A DNA stretch of 64,000 nt from PALSA-1003 sp963791945 (GTDB lineage Bacteria; Pseudomonadota; Gammaproteobacteria; Burkholderiales; Casimicrobiaceae). Positions 8,214 through 15,905 of this stretch are shown here, one piece after another. Location of the stretch: contig CAWBUD010000002.1 of the NCBI GenBank assembly GCA_963791945.1, positions 496,001-560,000 on the forward strand, written 5' to 3'. A program made the position numbers and the translations under genes. Numbering within the stretch: the stretch's first letter is position 1; the number at the start of each line of letters is the position of its first letter. The notes beneath the pieces were generated by a model. The model searched no databases. It worked only from the letters and a program-made list of their open reading frames with translations, and was not told where the DNA came from.

Positions 8214-10574
8214 CTAGCGGCGCAGTACAGCCTTGAATCGACTTTGGAGTTCCCGCAGCAGCACCGCCACCGTGGCGTCGATTTCGGCGTCCGTTAAAGT
8301 ACGTGCAGTATCTTGTATAAGCACCAGAATTGCAAGGCTTTTTTTTCCAGGATCTACGCCAGGGCCGCGATACACGTCAAAGAGGGTCAATCGGTCGACG
8401 GACGGATGCTTTAGGGCGACCAGCGCATCGAGGACCGCCTGGGCCGGAACCGCCTCGTCGACGACGACCGCCAGGTCGCGCCGGACGACGGGCAGCTTCG
8501 ATACGGGGCGGGCGACCGGCTTCGGCTGGCGGGCGAGCATATCGAGATCCAGCTCGAACGCGACGGGCGCCGACGGCAGCTCGAAATGGCGCACGAGCCG
8601 CGGATGCAGCTCCCCGAGCCAGCCGGCGGGCTCGCCGCCGATGCGTACCCGCGCCGACCGGCCCGGGCGCAGGGCAGGGTGCTCGGCCGCCTCTGTGGTC
8701 GCCGCGAGAGGCGCCGCGAGGGCTTCGATATCGCCCTTGAGGTCGTAGAAGTCGACCGCGCGCTTGGCCGCGCTCCACTGCTCCGGCAGCGCCGGTCCGG
8801 AGGCCAGGGCCGCGATGCGCACCGGCTGGCCGTAACTCTCGCCGTCGCGGAAGAAGCACCGCCCGAGCTCGAAGATGCGCACGCGCTCCTGCCTGCGGTT
8901 GGCGTTGGTGCGCAGCGTGTCGATGAGCCCGCCGAGGAGCGTGCTGCGCATCGCATCGAGGTTGCTCGCGATCGGGTTGAGCACACGGATCGGATTCGGC
9001 TCGATGCCGAGCGCGCGTTCCCAGTCCGAGCTCACGAAGCTGAAGGTGATCACTTCCTGGTAGTCGCGATCGACGAGCCGCTGCGCGAGCGCGCTCGCGG
9101 GACGCTGGCTTTCCGGCTCCGGGAGCATCGCCTGTGGCTCGCACACCGGCGCCGCCGGGATGTTGTCATAGCCGTACAGCCGCGCCACTTCCTCGACGAA
9201 GTCCTCCTCGATGGCGAGATCGAAGCGGAATGACGGCGGCGTGCAGATGAAGTCGTTGCTCTCCAAGCGGGGTTGGAACCCGAGCCGCTCGAAAATGCCC
9301 GCATTCGTAGGCGGAGGAATGGCAATGCCGAGGAGCCGCGCGATCCGCGAGGCGCGAACTCGCACGGGGTCGCGCCGCGGCAACTCGCCCTGCACGTCGA
9401 CAAGCCGACCCGCCGCGCCGCCGCACAGCTCGATGATCAATTGCGTCGCGCGATCGACCGCAGCCGGCGCGTTGGCGAAGTCCACGCCGCGCTCGAAGCG
9501 GTAGCCGGCGTCGGTCACGAAGCCCAGCTGTCGCGCCTTGCCCTGGATCACGTCGGGGTTCCAGAACGCGCCTTCGAGGAAAACGTCGCGGGTGGCGTCC
9601 CCGATGCCGCTGTGCTCGCCTCCCATGATGCCGGCGAGCCCGAGCGCCTTCTCCTCGTCGGCGACCAGCAGCACGTCGGGATCGAGCGCGAGCGTCTGGC
9701 CGTTCAGGAGCGTGAGCTTTTCGTCGCGCCGCGGATAGCGCACGACGACGTCGCCTTCGAGCTCGGCGTCATCGTAAGCGTGTAGCGGCTGGCCCAGCTC
9801 GAGCATCACGTAGTTGGTCACATCGACCACGGCCGAGATCGTACGGATGCCGGACCGCTCGAGCCTGCGACGCATCCATTCCGGCGTCGGCGCCTTCGGA
9901 TCGATGCCCTGGATCAGCCGGCCGCAGAAGCGAGGGCACGCAACCTTATCCTCGACGCGCACGCTACGGATCGCTTTCGATTCGATCGCGATTCGCTCGG
10001 ATGGCGGGGCCTTCAGCGGAGCGCCGGTGATTGCCGCAACCTCGCGGGCGATGCCCAGGATCGACAGGCAATCGGCGCGGTTGGGCGTGAGCTTGAGCGT
10101 TAGGAGCGCGTCGTCGAGGTCGAGGGCCCCGCGCAGATCCGTGCCGGGTGCGAGCGCGGGGTCGAGGATGGCCAGGCCGGACGCGTCGTCCGAGAGCCCC
10201 AGCTCCGCGGCCGAGCACAGCATGCCCTCGGAATCGGCGCCGCGCATCGCAGTCTTCCTGATCGCCCGTTCGCCAGGAAGCACAGCGCCGGGCAGCGCAC
10301 ACGGCACGGTGATGCCCGCCGCGGCGTTGGGAGCGCCGCAGACGATCGAAAGCGGCTTATCTTTGCCGACATCGACTTCGCATACGGTGAGACGGTCCGC
10401 GTTCGGATGGCGCGCGACGGCGAGTATCCGACCGACGACCACGCCCGTGAACGGCGGTGCCGCCGTCGTGCGCTCCTCGACCTCGAGTCCGGCCATCGTC
10501 AGCCGCTCGGCGAGCTCGGCGCTGCCGATCGGCGGATCGACCATCGTGCGCAGCCAGCGTTCCGAAAACTTCAT
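8214..10574 (-). CDS. pheT: Phenylalanyl-tRNA synthetase beta subunit
   Basis: 786 residues, full size. The order of domains is N-terminal MKFSERWLRTMV, an EMAP-like tRNA-binding domain (about 39-150), B3/B4 editing domain with HAYDDAELEG, B5 domain, inactive class II core and a C-terminal ferredoxin-like anticodon-binding domain ending in LQSRFKAVLRR. It forms an alpha2-beta2 enzyme with PheS to charge tRNA-Phe and hydrolyse mischarged Tyr-tRNA. The ATG at 10574 is chosen because it matches the family N terminus; seven upstream codons fall next to the repeat that separates it from pheS. Confidence 0.96.
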   Translation of the reverse strand: MKFSERWLRTMVDPPIGSAELAERLTMAGLEVEERTTAAPPFTGVVVGRILAVARHPNADRLTVCEVDVGKDKPLSIVCGAPNAAAGITVPCALPGAVLPGERAIRKTAMRGADSEGMLCSAAELGLSDDASGLAILDPALAPGTDLRGALDLDDALLTLKLTPNRADCLSILGIAREVAAITGAPLKAPPSERIAIESKAIRSVRVEDKVACPRFCGRLIQGIDPKAPTPEWMRRRLERSGIRTISAVVDVTNYVMLELGQPLHAYDDAELEGDVVVRYPRRDEKLTLLNGQTLALDPDVLLVADEEKALGLAGIMGGEHSGIGDATRDVFLEGAFWNPDVIQGKARQLGFVTDAGYRFERGVDFANAPAAVDRATQLIIELCGGAAGRLVDVQGELPRRDPVRVRASRIARLLGIAIPPPTNAGIFERLGFQPRLESNDFICTPPSFRFDLAIEEDFVEEVARLYGYDNIPAAPVCEPQAMLPEPESQRPASALAQRLVDRDYQEVITFSFVSSDWERALGIEPNPIRVLNPIASNLDAMRSTLLGGLIDTLRTNANRRQERVRIFELGRCFFRDGESYGQPVRIAALASGPALPEQWSAAKRAVDFYDLKGDIEALAAPLAATTEAAEHPALRPGRSARVRIGGEPAGWLGELHPRLVRHFELPSAPVAFELDLDMLARQPKPVARPVSKLPVVRRDLAVVVDEAVPAQAVLDALVALKHPSVDRLTLFDVYRGPGVDPGKKSLAILVLIQDTARTLTDAEIDATVAVLLRELQSRFKAVLRR

Positions 10575-10579
10575 GCTGG

Positions 10580-10655
10580 CGTCGTCCCCGCGCAAGCGGG
10601 GACCCAGTAGCTTTGGGTCGAACGACGCTGGGTTCCCGCGTTCGCGGGAACGACG
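10580..10655. repeat. REP-like inverted pair between pheS and pheT
   Basis: Two 28-nt units in inverted orientation: 10580-10607 on the plus strand and 10628-10655 as its imperfect reverse complement (24 of 28 positions agree by eye). Each forms an 8-bp hairpin with a four-base loop: GTCCCCGC-GCAA-GCGGGGAC and GTTCCCGC-GTTC-GCGGGAAC. This is the form of a bacterial REP pair. It lies inside the pheS-pheT operon, where it could affect mRNA stability or the subunit ratio (inference). No other copy was noticed in the window. Confidence 0.75.
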
Positions 10656-10665
10656 AATCGGCTCT

Positions 10666-11649
10666 TCATGCGAACTGCCTCAGAAACCGCAAGTCGTTTT
10701 CGAAGAAGAGCCGAAGGTCGTCCACGCCGTAGCGCAGCATCGCCAGTCGGTCCGGCCCCATGCCGAAGGCAAAGCCCTGATAGCGTTCCGGATCGATGCC
10801 CACGGCCCGGAGCACGTTCGGATGGACCTGCCCGGCGCCCGAGATCTCGAGCCAGCCGTCGCCGAAGCCCATGTCGATTTCCGCGGAGGGCTCGGTGAAC
10901 GGAAAGAAAGACGGCCGGAAGCGAACCTTCAGGTCTTCGCGCTCGAAGAACCGGCGCAGGAACTCGGTGAAGACGCCCTTGAGATCGGCGAAGCTCACGT
11001 TCTCGTCGATCCACAGGCCCTCCACCTGGTGGAACATCGGCGAGTGCGTGGCGTCGCTGTCGATGCGATACACCCGTCCCGGCGCGATGATCTTGATCGG
11101 CGGCGCGTGGGTCTCCATGTACCGCACCTGGATCGGCGAGGTGTGCGTGCGCAGCACCATCCCGCCTTCGACGTAGAACGTGTCGTGCATCGAGCGCGCC
11201 GGATGGTTCTCCGGCGTGTTGAGCGCCGTGAAGTTGTGGAAGTCGTCTTCGATCTCGGGCCCGTCGGCCACCGCGAAGCCGAGCGAGTGGAAGAGCGTTT
11301 CGATCCGGTGCAGCGTACGCGTGACCGGATGCAGTCCGCCGACGCCCGGGCCTCGACCCGGGAGTGAAACGTCGAGCGCGTCGGCGGCCAGGGCACGCGC
11401 GAGCTTCGCGTCGGCGATCTCCGCCCGACGCTGATCGAGCGCGGCCTCGAGCGTGGCCTTAGCCTCGTTGATGCGCGCCCCCGCGGCGGGCCGCTCGGCG
11501 GACGGCAGGCGCCCGAGCGACTTCAGCAGCTCGGTCAGGCGCCCGCTCTTGCCGAGATAGCGCGCCTTGCTGTTTTCCAGCGCCGCGGCGTCACCGCAGG
11601 CGCCGAACTCAGCCAGGGCCGATGCAACGATCGAGTCGAGTTCGTCCAT
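10666..11649 (-). CDS. pheS: Phenylalanyl-tRNA synthetase alpha subunit
   Basis: 327 residues. N-terminal coiled coil with RYLGKSGRLTELLKSLG, then the class II catalytic core: GGLHPVTRTLHRIETLFHS, FYVEGGMVLRTHTSPIQVRYM, RVYRIDSDATHSPMFHQVEG and C-terminal GFAFGMGPDRLAMLRYG. It activates Phe and pairs with PheT. The ATG at 11649 gives the family N terminus (MDELDSIV); GTG at 11655 is an alternative. No Shine-Dalgarno sequence is visible because a terminator U-tract ends only 6 nt upstream of this ATG, so expression probably depends on how that hairpin folds. Confidence 0.95.
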   Translation of the reverse strand: MDELDSIVASALAEFGACGDAAALENSKARYLGKSGRLTELLKSLGRLPSAERPAAGARINEAKATLEAALDQRRAEIADAKLARALAADALDVSLPGRGPGVGGLHPVTRTLHRIETLFHSLGFAVADGPEIEDDFHNFTALNTPENHPARSMHDTFYVEGGMVLRTHTSPIQVRYMETHAPPIKIIAPGRVYRIDSDATHSPMFHQVEGLWIDENVSFADLKGVFTEFLRRFFEREDLKVRFRPSFFPFTEPSAEIDMGFGDGWLEISGAGQVHPNVLRAVGIDPERYQGFAFGMGPDRLAMLRYGVDDLRLFFENDLRFLRQFA

Positions 11650-11655
11650 CGTCAC

Positions 11656-11685
11656 AAAAAAAAAGGGAGGCGGTTATCGCCTCCC
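11656..11685 (-). terminator. Rho-independent terminator or attenuator between rplT and pheS
   Basis: On the minus strand an 8-bp stem GGGAGGCG/CGCCTCCC with a five-base loop is followed by nine T residues. It ends 6 nt before the pheS ATG and lies in the 53-bp gap after rplT. No Phe-rich leader peptide fits in the gap. The placement suggests conditional read-through into pheST. Confidence 0.85.
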
Positions 11686-11702
11686 TCGGGTGTCTGCTGC
11701 TT

Positions 11703-12059
11703 TCAGGCCAGAGAGGCTTTGGCCTGCTCCGCGATCTTGCTAAACGCCGTCTTGTCGTGGACCGCGAGATCGGCCAGCACCTTGCGGTCGATGTCGATCG
11801 ACGCTTTCTTGAGCCCGTTCATGAAGGCGCTGTAGGTCAGGCCCAGCTCGCGTGCGGCCGCATTGATGCGGGCGATCCAGAGCGCGCGGAACTCGCGCTT
11901 CCGGGCGCGGCGGTCGCGGTACTGGTACTGGCCCGCCTTCATCACCGCTTCCTTGGCCACGCGGTACACGTTGCCGCGCCGGCCCCTGTAACCCTTCGAC
12001 TGGGCGAGAATCTTCTTGTGCCGCGCCTTGGCGGTCACGCCGCGTTTGACTCGTGGCAT
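11703..12059 (-). CDS. rplT: 50S ribosomal protein L20
   Basis: 118 residues, normal length, very basic. Signatures MPRVKRGV, KKILAQSKGYRGRRGN, RDRRARKREFRALWI and RINAAARELGLTYSAFMNGLKKA are typical of L20, which binds 23S rRNA early in 50S assembly. In other bacteria L20 represses its own rpmI-rplT operon by binding mRNA. It sits in the infC-rpmI-rplT order, 9 bp after rpmI, with a terminator hairpin downstream. Confidence 0.98.
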   Translation of the reverse strand: MPRVKRGVTAKARHKKILAQSKGYRGRRGNVYRVAKEAVMKAGQYQYRDRRARKREFRALWIARINAAARELGLTYSAFMNGLKKASIDIDRKVLADLAVHDKTAFSKIAEQAKASLA

Positions 12060-12068
12060 GCGACCCCC

Positions 12069-12266
12069 TCAAGCGTAGGGCAGCATGGCCCTGACCGAGT
12101 CCGCATTGGTGCTGTGGACGCCGGTCGAGCCGCGGAGCTGCCGCTTGTTCTTGGTCGACTTCTTGGTGAGGATGTGGCGCTTGAACGCCTGCGAGCGCTT
12201 GATGCTGCCACTCCCGCGCACGCGGAAGCGCTTCTTCGCGCCGCTCTTGGTCTTCATCTTGGGCAT
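12069..12266 (-). CDS. rpmI: 50S ribosomal protein L35
   Basis: 65 residues, full length. MPKMKTKSGAKKRFRVRGSG and the lysine-rich AFKRHILTKKSTKNKRQLRG segment identify L35. It lies between infC (15 bp) and rplT (9 bp) in the usual operon. A small structural protein of the large ribosomal subunit. Confidence 0.97.
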   Translation of the reverse strand: MPKMKTKSGAKKRFRVRGSGSIKRSQAFKRHILTKKSTKNKRQLRGSTGVHSTNADSVRAMLPYA

Positions 12267-12281
12267 GATGCCTCTGCCTTT

Positions 12282-12923
12282 CTATTTGCTGCCCACCGCG
12301 GTGCTCTCCGGGGGAGAGGCTTTCTGCGCCTTGGATTCCTTGGGTTCCTTGGATTGGGGCGCCTGACCGGCTTCGGGCTTGTTCGGGTGATGCGCTGCTT
12401 TCGGTGCCACTTTCTTCGGGGCCAGCAGCATCACCATTTGCCGGCCCTCCAGCCTCGGAAACTGTTCGACGACGCAGTAGGGCTCCAGATCGCCGCGGAT
12501 GCGTTCGAGGAGACGGATCCCGAATTCCTGGTGCGCCATCTCGCGCCCGCGGAACCGTAACGTCACCTTCGCCTTGTCGCCCTCGCCGAGAAAGCGGATC
12601 AGGTTGCGCACCTTGATCTTGTAGTCGCCTTCGTCGGTCCCGGGGCGGAATTTCACTTCCTTGACCTGGATCTGCTTGAGCTTGAGCTTCGCCTCGTGCG
12701 CCCGCTTGGCCTCCCGGTACTTGAACTTGCCGAAATCCATGATCCGGCACACCGGGGGCGTCGCGAGCGGCGCGATTTCGACCAGATCGAGCTCTGCCGC
12801 TTCCGCCCGTGCCATCGCATCCGCGATCGGCACGACGCCGATTTGCTCACCGTCTGCACCTACCAGGCGAATCTCCGGAGCGGTGATCTCGCGGTTGATT
12901 CGCTGTGCTTTTTCAAAGGCTAT
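12282..12923 (-). CDS. infC: Translation initiation factor IF-3, apparent AUA start
   Basis: 213 residues if started at ATA (12921-12923). This start restores the family N terminus (AFEKAQRINREITAPEIRLV) and has AGGAG six bases upstream. The first in-frame ATG (12833) would cut off 30 conserved residues. The out-of-frame ATG just before ATA opens only ATG-CAA-TAG. A rare start codon on infC is known to allow IF-3 autoregulation. Domains: N-domain to about residue 85, linker with REAKRAHEAKLKLKQIQVKE, C-domain with EVKFRPGTDEGDY and RGREMAHQE, then an unusual Lys/Pro/Ser-rich tail of about 40 residues. It follows thrS. Confidence 0.93.
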   Translation of the reverse strand: MAFEKAQRINREITAPEIRLVGADGEQIGVVPIADAMARAEAAELDLVEIAPLATPPVCRIMDFGKFKYREAKRAHEAKLKLKQIQVKEVKFRPGTDEGDYKIKVRNLIRFLGEGDKAKVTLRFRGREMAHQEFGIRLLERIRGDLEPYCVVEQFPRLEGRQMVMLLAPKKVAPKAAHHPNKPEAGQAPQSKEPKESKAQKASPPESTAVGSK

Positions 12924-12988
12924 TGCATTCTCCTGCCGTCAATGAAAGACCGGCCGTGCAGCGTTCCGTCTCTCCCTCCGGCGCTTCA

Positions 12989-14893
12989 TCAGCGCCGGCG
13001 TGCCTCGGCTTCGAGGCGGGAGGCGAAGGCTTCCAGGGGCATTGCCCCCAGATCTTCCCCGGTACGCGTACGCACGGCCACCTGTCGAGCCTGCATCTCC
13101 TTGTCGCCCAGGATCACCTGGTACGGCAACTTTTGCAGGCTATGTTCGCGAATTTTATAGTTTATCTTTTCGTTGCGCAAATCGGCCACCACCCGATATC
13201 CCGCGTCCCGCAACGCCGCCTCGACCTCCCGCGCATACGCCGCCTGGCGATCGGTAATCGTCAGCACGGCTACCTGCACCGGCGCGAGCCAGAGCGGCAG
13301 CGCGCCGGCGTAATGTTCGATCAGGATCCCGATGAAGCGTTCCAGCGAGCCGACAATCGCCCGGTGGAGCATCACCGGAATCTTGCGGATGTTGTCCTCT
13401 GCGACGTACTCGGCGCCGAGCCGCTCCGGCATCGAGAAGTCGACCTGCATCGTCCCGCATTGCCATGAGCGGCCGAGCGAATCGCGCAACGAGTAATCGA
13501 TCTTCGGTCCGTAGAACGCCCCGTCGCCCGGAAGGTCGGTCCAGGCCACGCCACAGGCCTTGAGCGCCGCGCGCAGCGCGCCCTCGGCGCGGTCCCAAAC
13601 TTCGTCCGAGCCGATGCGCTTCTCCGGACGAAGCGAGAGCCGGATCAGGATATCTTCGAAGCCGAAATCCTTGTAGACCGACAGCGCGAGGCGGTTGAAC
13701 GCGGTGACCTCGGCCTCGATCTGCTCCGGCGTGCAGAAGATGTGACCGTCGTCCTGGACAAAAGCGCGCACCCGCATGAGGCCGTGCAGAGCGCCCGAGG
13801 CCTCGTTGCGATGGCAGAAACCGAACTCGCCATAGCGCAGCGGCAGATCCCGATAGCTGCGCAGATCCGAATTGAAGATCTGGATGTGCCCGGGACAGTT
13901 CATCGGCTTGATTGCGAAGTCGCGCTTCTCCGACTCCGTGGTGAACATGTTCTCCTTGTAATTCTCCCAGTGACCCGAGCGCTCCCAGAGGCTGCGGTCG
14001 AGGATCATCGGCCCGCGCACTTCCTGGTAGCCGTTGTTCTGATAGACCTTGCGCATGGTCTGCTCGACCTGCTGCCAGACTGTCCAGCCTTTGGGATGCC
14101 AGAACACCATGCCCGGCGCCTCGTCCTGGAGATGGAAAAGGTCGAGCTGCCGCCCCAGCTTGCGGTGATCGCGCCTCTCGGCTTCCTCGAGCCGGTGCAG
14201 ATACTGCTCGAGGTCCTCTTTCTTCGCCCACGCGGTACCGTAGATCCGCTGCAGCATTTCGTTGCGCGAATCGCCGCGCCAGTACGCGCCGGCGAGCTTG
14301 GTGAGCTTGAACGCCTTGAGCTTGCCGGTCGAAGGCACGTGCGGGCCGCGGCACAGATCGGTGAATTTCCCTTCGGTGTAGAGCGATATCGGCTCGTCGG
14401 ACGGAATCGAGGCGATGATCTCGGCCTTGTAGTGCTCGCCGAGCGACTCGAAGTACCTGACTGCCTCGTCGCGCCGCATGAGCTTGCGCACGACGGGCTC
14501 GTCGAGAAGGGCCAGCTCGGTCATCTTGGTTTGGATCGCGTCCAGGTCCTCCGGCGTGAAGGCGCGCTTGTAGGAAAAGTCGTAGTAGAAGCCGTCCTCG
14601 ATCACGGGGCCGATGGTGACCTGGGCGTCGGGGAAGAGCTCCTTGACCGCGTAGGCGAGAAGGTGCGCGGTGGAGTGACGCAGCACCTCGAGGCCTTCGG
14701 GGTCCTTGTCGGTGACGATGGCGACTGCCGCGTCGCGATCGACGACGTAGGACGTATCGACGAGCTTGCCGTCGACCTTGGCGGCGAGCGCGGCCTTCGC
14801 CAGCCCCGGCCCGATCGACTTGGCCACCTCCGCAATGGAAACCGGCGCGTCGAAGTGTTTGACGGCGCCGTCGGGCAATCGGACATCGGGCAT
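12989..14893 (-). CDS. thrS: Threonyl-tRNA synthetase
   Basis: 634 residues. Order: TGS domain (MPDVRLPDGAVKHFDAP), second additional (editing) domain with HSTAHLLAYAVKELFP, catalytic core with PMILDRSLWERSGHWENY, zinc ligand region KPMNCPGHIQIF, CHRNEASGALHGLMRVRAF, HRAIVGSLERFIGILIEHY, and the C-terminal anticodon-binding domain ending RLEAEARRR. It charges tRNA-Thr and edits Ser. The ATG at 14893 has GAGGAG six bases upstream; 19 further in-frame codons fall in the terminator hairpin and are not used. It heads the thrS-infC-rpmI-rplT-pheST-ihfA cluster. Confidence 0.97.
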   Translation of the reverse strand: MPDVRLPDGAVKHFDAPVSIAEVAKSIGPGLAKAALAAKVDGKLVDTSYVVDRDAAVAIVTDKDPEGLEVLRHSTAHLLAYAVKELFPDAQVTIGPVIEDGFYYDFSYKRAFTPEDLDAIQTKMTELALLDEPVVRKLMRRDEAVRYFESLGEHYKAEIIASIPSDEPISLYTEGKFTDLCRGPHVPSTGKLKAFKLTKLAGAYWRGDSRNEMLQRIYGTAWAKKEDLEQYLHRLEEAERRDHRKLGRQLDLFHLQDEAPGMVFWHPKGWTVWQQVEQTMRKVYQNNGYQEVRGPMILDRSLWERSGHWENYKENMFTTESEKRDFAIKPMNCPGHIQIFNSDLRSYRDLPLRYGEFGFCHRNEASGALHGLMRVRAFVQDDGHIFCTPEQIEAEVTAFNRLALSVYKDFGFEDILIRLSLRPEKRIGSDEVWDRAEGALRAALKACGVAWTDLPGDGAFYGPKIDYSLRDSLGRSWQCGTMQVDFSMPERLGAEYVAEDNIRKIPVMLHRAIVGSLERFIGILIEHYAGALPLWLAPVQVAVLTITDRQAAYAREVEAALRDAGYRVVADLRNEKINYKIREHSLQKLPYQVILGDKEMQARQVAVRTRTGEDLGAMPLEAFASRLEAEARRR

Positions 14894-14910
14894 TGTTAGC
14901 TCCTCAAAAC

Positions 14911-14937
14911 AAAAAAGTGCGGACGAGCCGCACTTTT
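14911..14937 (-). terminator. Terminator or attenuator hairpin immediately before thrS
   Basis: A 10-bp stem AAAAGTGCGG/CCGCACTTTT with a five-base loop is followed on the minus strand by TTG and more T residues, then directly by the thrS ribosome binding site. There is no room for a promoter between hairpin and thrS, so thrS mRNA must read through it. It may terminate the upstream tRNA-Val transcript or attenuate thrS. Confidence 0.8.
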
Positions 14938-15036
14938 CCGCTTGAGACATACACGCGTGCGCGCTCGCGCCCCGATCTAGCCGGCTCCTCTACGCGTTCG
15001 CGGTGTCATAACGCTGCCTTTCCGTGCATCGGATGG

Positions 15037-15113
15037 TGGTAGGCGCGATTGGACTCGAACCAACGACCCCCACCATGTCAAGGTGGTGCTCTAGCCAGCT
15101 GAGCTACGCGCCT
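15037..15113 (-). tRNA. tRNA-Val (GAC)
   Basis: 77 nt with encoded CCA. Acceptor AGGCGCG pairs with CGCGCCT. Anticodon stem CCACC/GGTGG encloses loop TTGACAT, anticodon GAC. The T-arm contains GGTTCGAGTCC. Located upstream of thrS on the same strand. Confidence 0.97.
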
Positions 15114-15147
15114 AGCGAATGCGGGGAGTATAGCGGAGCCCCGTCCT

Positions 15148-15903
15148 TCAGACCACTACGCGCAAGGCACCGATCAGCACCGGCTGGTGCACGAGGTAGA
15201 CGATGAGGCTGTGGCGACCGAGCCATGCCAGCCACGCCGGCGCGGATCGGTTGGCCACTTCGAGCGCGCGCTGGGCACGCGGCAGCACATGGCCCAGTGC
15301 GACGCCGATCAGCACCACGCCGAGCCAGGGAAACAGCGGCACGTAGTCCTCGGTAGCCGGCTTGTGCGTCATCATCCCGACCCAGTTGAGCCAGGGCTTG
15401 TCGAACAACGGCACTTGAACCGTCGTGCCGAGCGCGACGATCGCGATCCCCAGCCCGAGCGCGACGCGCGGAAACCCCAGCAGCGGACGCGCCAGCACCG
15501 AGCTCACGGCGATGGCATGCAGGATCCCGAAGGTGATGAAGGTCTGCGGGAACGTGAGATAGCTCGCGATGCTCACGAGGATCGCGCACGCCGCGATCAG
15601 CGCAATGCGCCGCCAGAACGGCTGCGGCCCCGGGTGCGCGTGTTTCGCGAGCACGAGGCTCACGCCCACGAGCACGAGGAAGATCGTCACGATCAAATCG
15701 CGCGAGGCGAGCCAGAACGGATCGTGATTGAAGTCGGCGCTGATTACGCGGAACCACGCGAGATCGAACGCGAAATGGTAAGCCACCATCAGCACGATGC
15801 CGATGCCGCGCAGCGCGTCGATGGCGGCGAGCCTCCCTCGGCTGGACCGCGCGGCAGCAGACGTGCGCGGCGCAGCGTGACGGCGGCGGGGACGGCGGCT
15901 CAT
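15148..15903 (-). CDS. DUF1624 / HGSNAT-like multi-span membrane protein
   Basis: 251 residues with about seven hydrophobic segments. RLAAIDALRGIGIVLMVAYH near residue 25 and the later FPWLGVVLIGVALG match the DUF1624 / heparan-alpha-glucosaminide N-acetyltransferase catalytic family; the His in AYHFAFDL is a likely functional residue. Members are inner-membrane proteins thought to pass acetyl groups across the membrane, but the substrate here is unknown. It begins 2 bp after the gspN stop, so it is probably co-transcribed with the type II secretion genes. A basic N-terminal tail precedes the first membrane segment. Confidence 0.82.
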   Translation of the reverse strand: MSRRPRRRHAAPRTSAAARSSRGRLAAIDALRGIGIVLMVAYHFAFDLAWFRVISADFNHDPFWLASRDLIVTIFLVLVGVSLVLAKHAHPGPQPFWRRIALIAACAILVSIASYLTFPQTFITFGILHAIAVSSVLARPLLGFPRVALGLGIAIVALGTTVQVPLFDKPWLNWVGMMTHKPATEDYVPLFPWLGVVLIGVALGHVLPRAQRALEVANRSAPAWLAWLGRHSLIVYLVHQPVLIGALRVVV

Positions 15904-15905
15904 GG

